Assembly (NCBI RefSeq): GCF_000237925.1
Contig: NC_031499.1
Location: 1,116,001 to 1,180,000, forward strand
DNA length: 64,000 bases
From: Schistosoma mansoni
Lineage: Eukaryota; Platyhelminthes; Trematoda; Strigeidida; Schistosomatidae
Reading direction: 5' to 3'
Shown: positions 1 to 12,661 of the stretch, one piece after another
How positions within the stretch are numbered: the first letter of the stretch is position 1
Layout: each line of letters begins with the position of its first letter
Position numbers and translations under genes: made by a program
The notes under the pieces: model-generated
What the model was told of the DNA's origin: nothing
What the model saw: only the letters and a program-made list of their open reading frames with translations
Databases searched by the model: none

Positions 1-310
1 TATTAAAAAGTCTTCTAACAGAACTGGAGATTCGGTTCGTAGGCTCTTCGAGTAACCCCTAGGCTAAATCTACACAGCGACTAGAACACGAGAGAAAGGC
101 ACTAAACATAGAAAAAACGCCTTACTACATGGTTCGTTTATGTACAGAAAATCTGGTATTTTAGGCGGCGCTTTGTTTCCAGAAAATTCTGGAACATGCT
201 AGTCATAGTAGCAGTATAGGTAACCATCCAATCAGAAATTCAATATGTGACTTTTTCACTTTCTAGATGTTTCTGGCCAAACTTCTAGTGAATGTTGATT
301 GGATAAGGTG
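1..310 (-). repeat. Dispersed repeat, copy 1 (possible LTR)
   Basis: Read on the minus strand, this stretch aligns over about 280 bases with 51230-51520 on the plus strand. Shared blocks include TTTCTGATTGG, TTCCAGAATTTTC, TTTTCTGTACATAAA and CTCTCGTGTTC followed by AGTCGCTGTGTAGATTTA. The copies are clearly diverged. No reading frame is present. The class is unknown; the length and compact shared blocks would suit an LTR, but no internal region is visible, and the left edge is cut by the window. Confidence 0.6.
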
Positions 311-2800
311 CTTCTCGGTGTTTTCAGAGCCCTTTCCGGCTGTTTGTTCGAGGAGTTTTCTGGAGCTTCCTAACAAGTATACTCCTATTATGCTATCCAA
401 GGCGGCCTTTTCAGTAATACTGTCTACTGCTTTCTAGTTTTTCGGGGCCATGGAGCGTGTTGAAGACAATCCCTCATAGCCAGATTGTTAACCCATGTGT
501 ATTATATGCGTTGATGAAATTTTCTGTATTTCATCGGGAACCCTGCAGTGAGATCGCTGCTACTTATATGGTGCGTGGATATAAACGTTTTCGACTGTAA
601 GCCTATCAGCCCCGTACTTTTGTTGCTAGCCGCCAGTTTGTTGTTCAGCCATCAGACTGGTGCTACATTTTCTTTCCTAAGAAAACAGTAGTGTATGTCA
701 AAGCCATCATCAAGAAGTATCTTGTCACATCCCAGGATTGTTGATAATGATAGTACTTGCATTATCAGTTGTTTTTGTGTCTCAGCCTGTGGGAGTACCA
801 TTCACTCCTTCAGTCCAATATTTGTTATCGCCCCCACCGTCGAGTTATCAGATGTACTGCTGTAACCCAGCAAGCGAGAATTTAGCCAAAACCGAGGTGT
901 TGAGGTTTCCTGTGATATAAGTGGTCCCCTAACCTTCTGGTATATCTTCCTTGTTACATAAGAATAGTGTCATACCTTGGGTGTTCACCTGATTTCACAT
1001 GGCATCGAAGGCTAGTAGAATTGCAGTAGGGGCTATGATCATCATTTCGAACCGGACAAAAGTTTCGAGCCCCACCATTTTACATTTAACCTCAATGTAA
1101 AGATTTTCATCTTTTCGGCGTCTTAAGTGCCACCGTGGAAGCACGTCAAAGGTCTTTGTAAGATCTATTTTGAAGGTGAAAATCCCTCCATGTGTACATT
1201 TGCAATTTCTTCTTAATGGTTTCTTTAGTTGTATATATTGTTAACTTTTTTGATGCCAATTGAGACTGTAACGTTTAATTTGATAATAGTTTTCTCAGTT
1301 TTCCTATCCCTTTCATTGAGTTTCTATGTTTCTTCTTGAACTGTATCTAATGTGTTTTAATTGATATTATTCTGGCGGCTGCCATATTGACTGTTCGCTC
1401 TTTGATTGTGCTGTTTGATTTTGACTGGGATCGTGCATTTTGGTTGTAAATTGGAGCACTTTCCCAGAATTTAAAACACTTTGTGTCATAGAACAGACGC
1501 TCAACCGGAATCTTACTTGATCTATCCAGAAAGGATAGAATAACACTTACTTTTTGGTGTGTTCGGTAAATTTTTATATATTTCTTACCACTTTGCTATT
1601 TATTGTAATTTAGATTGATTATTTTGGGATCCATTGTTCGTTGAATAACTGTGTGGTAATATTTGTTTGGGTAAATTTGTATATTTCTATATATGATGAA
1701 TTTTAGAACCGTTGTCACCCGAAACACCTTGTTCTGATTTCGATTGGGTCACGCGTCCATAAACTTATTCCCCAGTTATTCATCAATCCAAGTTAGGCTT
1801 GGATTTTACAGTCTTCACTTGTGTCACCACGCAAGAACTAATAGAGACTTTATGGTGTAACAAGGCACTTGGCAATATAAAGCTCAAATTTAAGGCTCAA
1901 GTTTTCAACGTTATCTGAATATGTGGAAAACTTGGTCAAACATTTGTCGGTTGGTTAGATCTCCACGCATGAGTATAGCCTTTTTTAGAGTTTCCTGAGG
2001 TTTCTAACTATTTCCAGTAAACATACCAGGTGCGACGTACCTTTTGAAATGGTGCGGTAGTGCCTTCACTACTGTGAGGAATTGTGCACGGGGGTCTGTC
2101 AAGTCGTGCTCATAGAAGTTAGCTTCTTCGCAGCAGAATCAGGCTTAGATGATATCGGGCCAGATTGGCATTAGCCGAAATGACGGGGTAAAAGAATCTT
2201 GATCTTAAATATTTAGGAGCCTGTTCGACCATGATGAATATAAAGTATAACGATGAACGGGAAAAAAGCTATCAGAAGGTTGATAAAATATCATAATGTG
2301 TAAAAATTAGAGTAAAAATATGATATACAAGGTCCCAACAAGGAACAGACTCAAAGTTTACAAATAGGCGTACCAGATGACGTCGTGCTCACCACTGAAG
2401 ATGCCACAAGTATTCGGAGTTTGACAATACCTTACCTAGTAGCACCTATATAATCAAAGTGTGACAACCCAGTAAATTGAGAAGTCAGAAATGAAGAGGC
2501 TCGAATACACATTTGAAAGGTTATCGGTATATCATTGATCGTTTAAGCCAAGCTCATGGAACTTTTTATTAATGGGATTTATGTACCGCTACACCGGCGA
2601 TAATCACAAGCTCAGTCAACATTCAGATAGACTATGACGACCAACATCCCAATATTTTGGTTGAACGCAAATCTAATGAACCAAAGTTTATTCGATCAGA
2701 CTAGACTTCATTCTTCTGTATAGTGTACGACGCGTCTTTGAGTGACTGGTGTTAGATTAGATCAAAACACAAACTCCGTGCTCAAACTTAAACAGCAGCT
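311..2800. other. No gene recognised
   Basis: About 2.5 kb of AT-rich DNA with only short random open frames on both strands. I see no conserved protein motif, RNA gene or clear terminal repeat. It may hold old repeat sequence, but I cannot name any. Confidence 0.5.
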
Positions 2801-4190
2801 TCAATCCTGGCTACACCACTGAGCGTGATGCTCTTATACTCGCTAAGTCGAGGAAAACTACCGAAAATTTGGAAGCTGGCTCACATCATACCGATTTTCA
2901 AAGGAGGTCGACGAAGCGAACCTTCAAGGTACCGACCGGTGACTCTTCTCTCTATAACTTCAAAAATTATAGAGTCCCTGATATGCGATCGTATACATGA
3001 CTACTTATAATCCCTAAGCTTCTTCTCACCCAAACAGCATGGTTTCGGGAGGCGTCACTCTTGTATAATCAACCCACTGACTACGGTGGACAGATGGACA
3101 GGCATCCTTGATCTCAAGGAGAAGGTTGACACCACTCACCTCGACTTCTCAAAAGCTTTTGATAGGGTCAACATATATGTCTTATCAACAAGCTCAAACG
3201 ATTAGGTATCAAACCACCTCTAATTGATTGACTTACTTCATATCCAAAAAACCGACGTTTTAAGGTCAAGGTTAACTTCACCTTATCTCAGGCTATGAAA
3301 TGTCTTGGTGGGGTCCCCCAGGGCTCGGTATCGTGACCTCTACTCTTCTTCATTGATATAAACGATCTTCCACAACGGGTATCTTGTAACCTTTTACTTT
3401 TTGCTGACGATGTAAAACTTTGGAGAGAGATACACAATCAAGAGGATATACTGGCACTTCAGGAGGAACTGACTCTACTTCAAAGTTGGGCAAATGACAA
3501 CGGGCTTACCTTCAACACTTCAAAGTGTAAAGTAATTCATCTGAGACATGTTGCAGACTACAAATACACTTAGATAACTCCATCCTAGAGGTATCCCAGG
3601 TTGAAAAAGATTTAGGAGTGTTGGTATCCTACTATTTGAAATCTTACGCTAACTGCGACAAGAATGTCTTCCAAGCAAACCTCGCACTGATAACACTGAA
3701 GCACATTTTTGGCAAGTTTGACGGTAGAACTTTCCATATAATCTTCAACAGTTTCATTCGTCATCATTTAGAGTACGGAAACATAGTATTTCTTCCCTCA
3801 CTCCAAAAGGATAAAGACATTCTGGAGCGTATCCAACGGCGATCCACGAAATCAGTCAAACGATTGAAATTCAAAATCTACAGAGAGTGTCTCCAATCAG
3901 TTAATCCATATCCACTGAAAAACAGGCGTCTTGGTGGCGACTTTCTGATGGTCTACAGCATCCATAACACTTCTAGACATCCCCTTAAACACCTACTTAA
4001 GTTTGGCTCCAACACAAAAATTAAGGGGTTGCACCCAGAAACTGGAAACACAACATAGCAGAACGGACTGTAGACACAACTTCTACTCCTTAAGAGTTGT
4101 CAAATGCTGGAATTTGCTGCTGGCTGGTCTAGTCCAAGCAACTTCCCAGGATTCTCTTCAGAGGAAATGTTAAACCAGGAGACTATATTT
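2800..4190 (+). mobile_element. CR1-like non-LTR retrotransposon, decayed RT region
   Basis: Plus-strand frames spell a CR1/Jockey-type reverse transcriptase: IIPIFKGGRRSEPSRYRPVT (fingers), then KQHGFGRRHSC, LDFSKAFDRVN, GGVPQGSVS, LLFADDVKLW and, at 3618-4058, the region after the palm with HHLEYGNIVF and LERIQRRSTK. Several stops and frame changes separate these blocks, so the copy is dead. The endonuclease and 5' part are missing. SR1-like elements of schistosomes belong to this clade; the exact family is not determined. It is followed by about 320 bp of unassigned DNA and then a second, shorter copy. Confidence 0.85.
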
Positions 4191-4514
4191 GTAGTATGCC
4201 GAGTATAACGCAAGCGCTCAGACGCTAGAACCTTCCCAATTAGCAAATGAGAAGACAAGTGAAAGGAATGTTATTACAAACAGTGTCAATCATGATACAA
4301 AACTGTCAGGTATTTATAGTTTTTAGGTAAAAAGAAATCATCATTAAAGTTATCCCATCCACACACAAAGGGTTATTAGCATTTGCCCACTTGGGAAGCT
4401 ACATGTATTGATTCTGGAATATTCTTTCAAAAGGTGATTAGACGGAATATGTTTGGCTTCTTCTGGGATTCTTGAGTTTCCTCAAGTTCACCTGTGGACC
4501 GTCATCTTACCTTC
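4191..4514. other. Unassigned spacer between two LINE pieces
   Basis: No coding or RNA feature seen. It begins TGTAGTATG where the upstream LINE homology breaks off, which could be the edge of a further inserted repeat, but no matching end or target duplication was found. Confidence 0.35.
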
Positions 4515-5080
4515 CCCCTTTAAATTCTGTTGTGTAAAACGTTTCCCTCAGATCCACCTTCCACGTAATTTTCAACAGTTTTATTCGTCCCCATTTACAG
4601 TACGGAAACATAGTATTTCCTCTTACCCTCCAGAAGGATAAGGACACTCTGGAACGTATCCAACGTTGAGCCACGAAATCAGTTCGGGGACTCAAATTTA
4701 AACCTTATGAAGAGCGCCTCCAATCACTCAACCTTTACCCGTTAGAGTACAGGCGTCTTAGAGGTGACCTTCTTATGACTTACAGTATCCTTAACACTTT
4801 TGATCATCCCCTTAAACATCTTCTTAAGCTTAGTCACAACACTAACCTAAGAGGTAACACCCAGATAATGGAGACCCAACATAGCAGGACAGACTGCAGA
4901 CACAACTTCTACTCTGTAAGAGTTGTCAAATGCTGGAATTCGTTGTCGACTGAGCTAGTCCAAGCAACTTCTCAGGAGTCCTTTAAGAGGAAACTTAACT
5001 TGTTCTCAAGGACTAAGGATAACATATTTTTTGATTTACCAAACTCTTTTTTCTCCCTATTATCGTTAATATACCTAGGT
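4515..5080 (+). mobile_element. CR1-like LINE, 3' fragment
   Basis: Plus-strand frames match the C-terminal part of the LINE at 2800-4190: [46 protein letters not shown] and [20 protein letters not shown]. It therefore duplicates the end of the preceding element, with many substitutions between the two. At least one stop interrupts it near 4667. It ends close to where the minus-strand Gypsy relic begins. Confidence 0.8.
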
Positions 5081-8000
5081 TCTTGCCTGGAGATATTGGT
5101 GATCCACTGCTACTAGACACGGAAGCCTGTAAGCGAAAGCTTCTTCTATTCCGTCCTCAACCATTTGAACCATTTGAAACTTCGTTACCGCATCCCCCTT
5201 GCGGCTCATCACTTCTGAAGGTTGTACCGCTTTGTCCTTGCGTCGTTTATCATTTCTACATTTGAGCTCTTGAGGGCTTTTTCGTGATGAGTCCACTAGC
5301 AATTGGAACGGGAGTCGGCTTTGTGGTATCAATGTCTCTCCGTCCCTTTGAAGTTGATTTATTTGTCTTATACACGTTCCGACATTTCTCCGGATTGGGT
5401 ACAGTACACTTCCCATCCGACGTCCTATAATACCTGGTTCCCACTTCCTATCACCTTGATACGATTTGACAAGTACTCTTTCACTCACCCGGAAGCTAAG
5501 AGTGACTGTACGATACTCATTCGCGGGTTTATTTATCTTTCTGAGTGTCAGCATACCGATCGTTTCATAGGCGCTGGAATTGAGGCTAATCACATAGGCC
5601 CTGCTGCGTCTTATCGAGGGAGATGATTTATATCTCTATTAAAATTAGGCTTTCTACCATTTGAAATGTGATGTTGAATATATTTCCAATGGCGCTCCAG
5701 TTTTCTACCTTGTATATACATGAATCCGTGGTTATTCGAAATTAGTGCTACTGTTAGTACTGTTTTCATCTCTCCGATGCAGTGGTTAACTCGGAGAAAA
5801 ATGGTGCTCTGAAATTGTTTTTTTCCTGTTGGCCAATCTACAGTTATCACTGGCGCTAATTCCGGTATTGGTCGCGCAACTGCATTTGAATTGGCCAAAA
5901 AGAATTGGAAACTTACGTTAGGTTGCAAAAATATGGACTCTGCCATTAAGGTTAAAGAAATTACATCTCTCACTGGTAATCATAACATTTCTGTTAGACA
6001 TTTGAATTTGGAGAATCCACAGACGATTAAGGAATTTGTACAATTTTTGCCTTCACCTGTTCATGTTTTGATTAATAATGCCGGTGCGTTTCCAAAGATT
6101 CTTCGTCGTTCTATATATTTCCAAGATATCAATGTTGCTCTGGCTACTAATTATGTTGGACATTTTTACCTGACTTCAGTACTTTCACCTTACCTTTGAA
6201 AATCATATCATGAAACATCTATTTATCCTCGTGTGATTGTTGTAAGCTCCTCTTTATCAAAAAGTGGACGTTCTCAATAGAAGATTTATTTCAACCGTAC
6301 AATACGGCTTCAGATATAAATTCTGGTAAAGCTTGTCCTTATTTCAAATTGGCTTGCAATTTATTTTCACGTCAACTTCATTAGAGGTATGGTTCAGGTG
6401 ATAATAAAGTACCTGATGTTTATTGTTTATTTACCGGAGGGATGGTAAATGCTAATTTATTTATTCCGAAATACTTTGAAGACTGTCCAGATTCTCCTCC
6501 CGAACATACATACGGCTGGTGACTTTCCTTCTGGTGCTGCCGAGTTAGGGGTAACTCTGTAAGATATTGGGAACTTACTGACTACTTTTTCTGGGATACC
6601 CTCTCCTCCCCCTTTAACTAGAGCTCTTTTCATCCTATCCATGATCTTTCTGCCTGGCCATTCGACTGAGTTTGGTACAGAGAACACTGAAGGTGAGATA
6701 TGCCTTTTTTTACTGCAAAACCGTCCAAAAACAGATGACATGAACTGAGTGCCGTTGTCAGTCATTAAGATCTCTGGAACCTTAAAGCAAGCAAACAATC
6801 CTGACAATCTTCTATTGTACTCCTGCCTTGTATTGGACCGGCGAAATCAGCGTGTATTCTTCGCCAAGGAAAGTCTGGCTTTGGCCATGGTTGTGGTTCA
6901 GATTTAGCTGGGTTCCTTGTGACCTCTTAACAGGACGAACGACTGCGACATTTTTGTTCTATATAATGATCCATCGAGGTCAGTAGGCATAGCTACGAGC
7001 TAATGACTCCATTTTGCTTATTCCTGGGTCCCCTCTATGGAATTCCTTAAGGACTTGGTGTCGGGGGTTTCTGGGGATAACAATACGGTGGCCAAACATG
7101 ATGCAGGAATCTACAACTGTCAAAGAATCTCGTCGGCGGAAATATTGCAAGGGCTCTCCACGTAATCTAGGTGAGCGCCAATGGTTGAGTATGCAGTGGC
7201 GAACAATCTTCAACGTATTATCCTTCTCACCAGCTTCTTTAACTGCTTCGAATGTGACCGGAAAGCTGGAAGCTGCGTCTGCCAGTGCTGTGTGAACCTA
7301 GGCCTCAACATCTGCGGCATCTTCAAGCACCTCCTCTTTTTGTTTTGCACGGGAACTAATTATTCTTCAGAAGGCAATAGCCTGTCGAAAATCCGTTGTT
7401 GGTTGATATTTTATCTTGAAATCATATACCAGCAGTGTAGCTGCCCATCCCTGTAGACAGTTTACTGCATATACAGAGATACCTTTTTTGATTCAAAAAC
7501 TGTCAGTAGCGGTGTATGATCTGTTAGTAAGGTGAACTGTCTACCAAACGGTATCTTCTGGAATTCTTTTTACAGCGAATATTATGGGGAGGGCTTCTTT
7601 TTCTATCTGACTGTAGTTCCTTTCTGTCATAATCAGCGATCGTGCAGCGTAGGCGATTGCCTACACAGACCCGTCAGAATAAATATGTGAGATTACTGCC
7701 CGGATTACTTAGTTTGACGCATCTGTTGCGACTATAATTGGAAGGTCTGGATCACAGTATGTTAACAGAAGGCTTGACGACAGGAGCTGTTTTAGTTTTA
7801 AGAATGCTTCTTGGCATTCGGTTGACCAGAACCATTTGGTATCCTATTTCGGTAACCCATTAAGAGGATCATGGGGCGATGCAGATCTGGAAGAAAAACG
7901 CCATGATGACTAAACATCCCCAATAAGGAACGTGAAGTTGATGCATTTGTCAATGAAGCCGTGAAGTCGTTAACCTCGACGTCTTCTGGATCAGGTTTTC

Positions 8001-9340
8001 GTCCGTTTTTATCGATTATGAATCCCAAATAGCGGACTTGACCCATGTAGAAATCACATTTTTCAGTACGTAATCTGGACCTATAATGTGCTATGCGTCT
8101 GAGAACTGTATCCAACTTATTCTCTAAGTCAGTATGATCTGTACCCATGATTAGTATGTCATGAAGATAGGCCGCAGTACCAAGAATATCTTTTAGCATA
8201 GTATCCATAACTTGTTGGAAGATTGAAGGGGCGGTCTTTACTCCAAACGGAACTCTGTTATTTCGAAGCAACCCTTTAGGAGTGTTTATTGTCAAGTAAT
8301 GCTTACATTCTTCCGCTATTGGAATCTGTAGATAAGCTTCTGAAAGGTCCAGCTTTGTAAAATACTTCCCCCATTCAGTCTCGCAAATATGTCTTCTGGT
8401 AACGTCAAGGGGTACTGATGAGCTTCAAGTGCTTCGTTTAATCCAGTCGAATAATCTGAGCATAGCCGAATACTTCCATTGGGCTTTTTAACAATTACTA
8501 TTGGTGCTGCCCAATTCGAAAAGTTCACTGATTCTATAATTCAACTTCTTTGCAGTCGCTCTAATTGTTGTTAAAAATGGGTAGCGCTGCACAAGGTACA
8601 GGTCTTTTAGGCCGAAAGACGGGAGTAGCTCCGGATTTGAGGGTTAAAAATGCTTTGGCCTTCGTACATTCTCCAAATTCTTCTCCAAACGAGTTGTGAT
8701 GTTTTTGCAGCACAGCATTTTTCTGGTTCCACTCTAAGAGGTTATCAGTCCTGATCCATCTGCTGATGCTGTTAATTGTATGGTCTGCTAGTTTAAGAGT
8801 CTCTATAAGATCTAACAACAAGTGCTGGTCAAGTGCTGGATTCTTTGTAAAATATACTGTTGCATTTGTCGCAAAAGTACCTTTAGAAACAATGTAGGGT
8901 ACTTCTGTGACAATTCACACCAGATGTACTGTGTGCCCGTTGTGTTGTTGAATGTACTGTCGGTCTCTCAATCTTCCTCAGAGTTTCCGGGCTGATTGGA
9001 GTAATATCAAATGCTGTATGATGTTGAAGGCAAGCACGCTGTTTATTAATATCCAAGGTTACATACATTCTTTGGCGATAAATTGGTGCTCGGTTATGTG
9101 ATACCAATATTTTGTTAGTTAATGCGCCAGATCCGTATTTCTGGCACTCTGTGGTTCCTTGCTGTAGTGTTATATTCGGGCATTGTTCAATTTTACTCAA
9201 AATTCTGGTTCTGATATCAGCATCTTCGGGTAGTCGGAGCCTGCACACAAACACGAGCCACTTAAACTGATCTTTTGCCATTGCTGACAGTTTGATCCGC
9301 CCACACTCACGATTTACGTGACCCGTATACTTCACCTAGC
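5080..9340 (-). mobile_element. Old Ty3/Gypsy element, broken
   Basis: Minus-strand fossil of a Ty3/Gypsy-type retrotransposon read from about 9340 down to 5080. Parts in order: end of gag (DQFKWLVFVCRLRLPEDADI) and remnants of protease around 8880-9335; linker and reverse transcriptase around 7800-8820 (FRPKRPVP, WAAPIVIVKKPNGSIRLCSD, GLLRNNRVPFGVKTAPSIFQ); RNase H region around 7300-7700; integrase from about 7200 down, with DNGTQFMSSVFG, and its C-terminal GPY/F-like part (KWEPGIIGRRMGSVLYP) near 5400. It is heavily decayed, with many breaks, and no paired LTRs are visible. A dehydrogenase retrocopy sits inside its integrase. It looks much older than the Gypsy element at 34338-39653 and is from a different lineage. 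Confidence 0.8.
5815..6455 (+). pseudogene. Short-chain dehydrogenase retropseudogene
   Basis: An intronless, dead copy of a short-chain dehydrogenase/reductase of the retinol-dehydrogenase type. Visible in order: the NADP-binding glycine motif TGANSGIGRATAFELAKK, LNLENPQTIKEF, the structural motif INNAGAF, TNYVGHFYLTSVL, the strand with the catalytic serine VIVVSSSLS, the active-site region PYFKLACNLFSRQL, where the Tyr-to-Lys spacing is shorter than the usual YxxxK, and a late TGGMVNANLF that recalls the PGMVNT block. A TGA at about 6197, a TAG at about 6278 and at least one frame change break it. The whole domain is present without introns, so a processed copy is likely, though no poly(A) tail was found. 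It interrupts the integrase of the surrounding minus-strand Gypsy relic. Confidence 0.8.
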
Positions 9341-9479
9341 TTAGGTTTATTCGAGTCTTTGTGTACAGTATCATTAGGGGGACCCATTTTTAAATAAATA
9401 TGTTTAGTTGGATGTGTTCCGATACACGGCTCACACTTTAGTACTTTACTGAGCTAACGGCCGGGATCAGAGATGTCGT

Positions 9480-10430
9480 CATGCTTTTAAGTGACAGTTG
9501 GAGACCGTATCTTATCCAAAGGTTTCTGATCTGCAGACTCATCTAGATCTACGGATTGACCTGCTGTTTGTGGTATGACATCATGCTTGTATTCCATGTG
9601 CTTTATATCATTCACTGTGTTGCATGCTGTCTTTAGCTGGTTATTTACTATAACTCTATCATACGATTCTATTGCTTCACGTATTCTTATACGACGTTGA
9701 CTGGACGTTAGGTCAGGAGGGACTTTTATGCTTTTGTATGGAATTATTGGGCTAATATTTTTGCTCCAGTCAATAAATTGTTTGGCATCGTTACGACAGC
9801 TAAACTTAAACAGGAGAGGGTAAGTCAATCTATCCGACCTTTTTCTAAGGCGGATGACTTGGCAGATGACTTTCAGCATACCGCATGCTTTAAGGTAAAT
9901 ATCCCTTAACTTATTTGGGTGTGTGCGATCAGAGGGATTGTATACAACTACATTGTGGGAAGACATCAATCTTTTCATCACTTCTTCAGCCACAAACTCT
10001 AAAATGAACTCAGCTTTAGTGAGTTGTTCAAGATTTTTATCAGTATTAATACCCCATATGTGTGAGGGATGCCAGTTGGTTAAGTCGAATGTTAATTCCG
10101 GTTGGGGAGTTTTGTAACTGACGAATATCAGTACTATGTCGATCAGTATTCTCGTAAGTGTGAGATAAACTGTTAGACTCCTTGGTTTTTGGTATTTTGG
10201 ATCTAGGCCTTAGTTAAGCATGCTGTCTGTTAGACTGTGGCGACTTTTCGATGCACGTGGGTATTTCGCCTTTTATGTCAACTAGTCTTACCGTTGGCAT
10301 ACTGCACGAAGAGATAGATGGGTTGTTACATGGAGAATCAGGTAGTGTTAGTGATATTTGTGGATAGGGTTCAAAAGATGAGGGTTTATCATTGTCAGGT
10401 ACTGAGTCATCAGTTGTAGGAGTCAAAGAC
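9480..10430 (-). mobile_element. Possible LINE ORF1-like relic
   Basis: Minus-strand open frames at 9487-9993 (168 codons) and 10214-10426. The first contains RSDRLTYPLLFKFSCRNDAK and SIKVPPDLTSSQRRIRIREA, a pattern like the nucleic-acid-binding first protein of CR1-type LINEs (a basic residue run, then a Pro-Asp-Leu-Thr block). The second is Ser/Pro/Asp-rich and featureless. It could instead be a divergent gag-like segment of the neighbouring Gypsy fossil. No host family was recognised. Confidence 0.35.
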
Positions 10431-10499
10431 GTGACCTTTTAATAGGCCTGAAAGTTGGTGAAAAATTTTTTTACTAGATTTACTTGACATAGTTTGAAG

Positions 10500-10585
10500 C
10501 TGGGTGATGGATGATCTGTACGATATTCAGGGCCCGACCGACGGATGATTTGTCTAGGGCTCAATGACATTTCACTGCCCCTACA
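10500..10585 (-). repeat. LTR-edge fragment, copy 1
   Basis: Read from 10585 on the minus strand this starts TGTAGGGGCAGTGAAATGT and matches a minus-strand stretch ending at 33808 that starts TGTAGGGCCAGTGAAATGT. Both continue with CCCTAG..CAAATCATCCG and ATATCG.ACAGATCAT. The TGTAG start is typical of LTRs. This is probably an old LTR end from a family not otherwise present in the window. Confidence 0.55.
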
Positions 10586-10589
10586 ATAA

Positions 10590-11440
10590 AACACAAATAT
10601 TGACAACTCAAATGGAATGGAAAAGACTACCAGAAAGTACAACAGAAGGAATCAATAGGAACAAATTACAAGTATATACATGGGGGGATTTCCACACACC
10701 AAACCTTCAAAGGGATCTTACTGCACCTGCTTAAAGGTTTCATGCGAAATCTGAGCGACGATGTCATCTCTCATCTCTTACAAATTTTCGGCTGTGCTCA
10801 GGTTACTAATATGTCAGGAAGTAATGACATCCAGTGTCTGATGCTTGCAAGATGCACATAAACTTGGCGAATTTTTTCTATCGAGTAGGAGCGTTACAAA
10901 ATCTTATTAAAGCCTGACTTGGCCTCTAGAGGTCTTTTATTTTCATCATATATTACCACATTGTTCATAGTTGCTGAGTAATCGTCACCTGTATCAAGTT
11001 TTCATTCAGTTTGTTTTAGAGATAGCGGGTAACCGAAGAGTCGCTTTAGGTTAGTAAAGTTGTTTGTTGAAGCGCTTTTCCTGCCGGATTAAAAGTAAGT
11101 TGTGGCACTAGCTTTCTAGAATGGTCACTGACAGCTGGTGTTTTAATAACAGTTCTCTTTCAGTAATATTTACACCCATGGATTTCAGGGTGATTATTTC
11201 ATCCACCAGTGTTAAAAAGTCAGTGTAATGTCACAGTTTGGCCTTCTAATGTTCTGTATAATCTGATCCTAGTTTAGGGAAGACTTCATATTTCGTATCT
11301 CAAAATTCATTGTTAATGGCTGGGCATTACCAACGAAAGTATCAATCTTACGGACTGTTTTTTCAACTAAACAAAGGCTAATTAAGAGAACTGAACGAGC
11401 AGATGTAGTCGTCATATACTTGATCATAGTATATGTTCAT
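10590..11440. other. No gene recognised
   Basis: AT-rich DNA without conserved frames, RNA genes or repeats that I can name. Confidence 0.5.
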
Positions 11441-12661
11441 GTGGATTTTACATTTGCGTGGTAATCTCGGACTCCACATGTGTTGCTCTCTGTCTCATGC
11501 CCAGGTAAAGGATAAGGGTAGGGTATGGGGTCAACAACTGTATCTCATAGAAAACAACCTTGCTAAAAACGTCGACTTCCCTTCCTTCATTTGAACTTAC
11601 TCCACCTTGATAAATATCACAACTCATTGTTCTTTATTACTACATTCTCTCATCTGAAGCCTCTGATCGCATTTCACGCTGGTAACAAGAGCTAGTAGGA
11701 ATTAAATCTAACAATTTGCCATACATCTGTCTGTTCCATCACTAAATGTGAAGCATTGTTTATCGTTCATGTCCAAATGCCTTTCTGTCCCTCGTTTTCT
11801 CTTTTTTTCTTTCTCCTTCCTCAGAATTTCGCTCTGAGGGCAAAGCTATAGAACTTCTGACATTTGGAACAAACTCGACGTACGCATCTTCCCAAGTTCA
11901 TAGTTCACATCAAGCGCTCTACAAATCTACTTTTTAACGGCTATAAACTTAAAAAGTTGCATTGCATAAATACTTAGCACGACCAAATCCTGGACAAGTT
12001 TTAAGAAAGGAAGAACAAAGAGACAGCAATTAACAACAGCCGGACAAGAGCCGAGAAGGTCAAGATACAGGCTGAATGCATAAAAGCAAAAAAGCAAATG
12101 AGGAAGAGCATTAGAGCTGACAAGCGAAAATACATGGAAGACCTAGCAGCGATAGCAGAAAAGGCTGGATGAGAAGAAACTACGTAACAACTGTATGACA
12201 CAATGAAGAAACAGGTGAGCAAGCACCTTGATGAATTCCTGAACAGACCAGCTCTATTGAATCCATTGGACATGGATGTCTCTCTATCAACGATCGAATA
12301 AATCAGGATGGTTATCACACGAACCAAGACTGAAAAGCAGCAGGACCTGACAACACACTTGCTGAAGCACTGAAGTCAGACACAGAAGCAATAGCAAAGA
12401 TGCTCCACGTTCTATTCAGGAAGGTTTGGGGGGAGAAACAGGCGCCGACGAACTGGAAAGAAGGATATCTCATCAAGGTGCCAAAGAAAGGAGATCTGAG
12501 CAAATGTAAAAACTACAGATGCATCACACTACTATCGGTACCAGGAAACGTTTTCAACAGAGTGTTACTGAGCTGGGTGAAAGATTCAATAGACGCCCAA
12601 CTTTGAAGTCAACAGGCTAGATTCCGCAAGGATCGGTCGTGCACAGACCAAATGTTGACAC

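Noticed and set aside
738-920. 60-codon hydrophobic frame as a small secreted protein
   Set aside because: It depends on a TTG start and has no conserved sequence or gene context.
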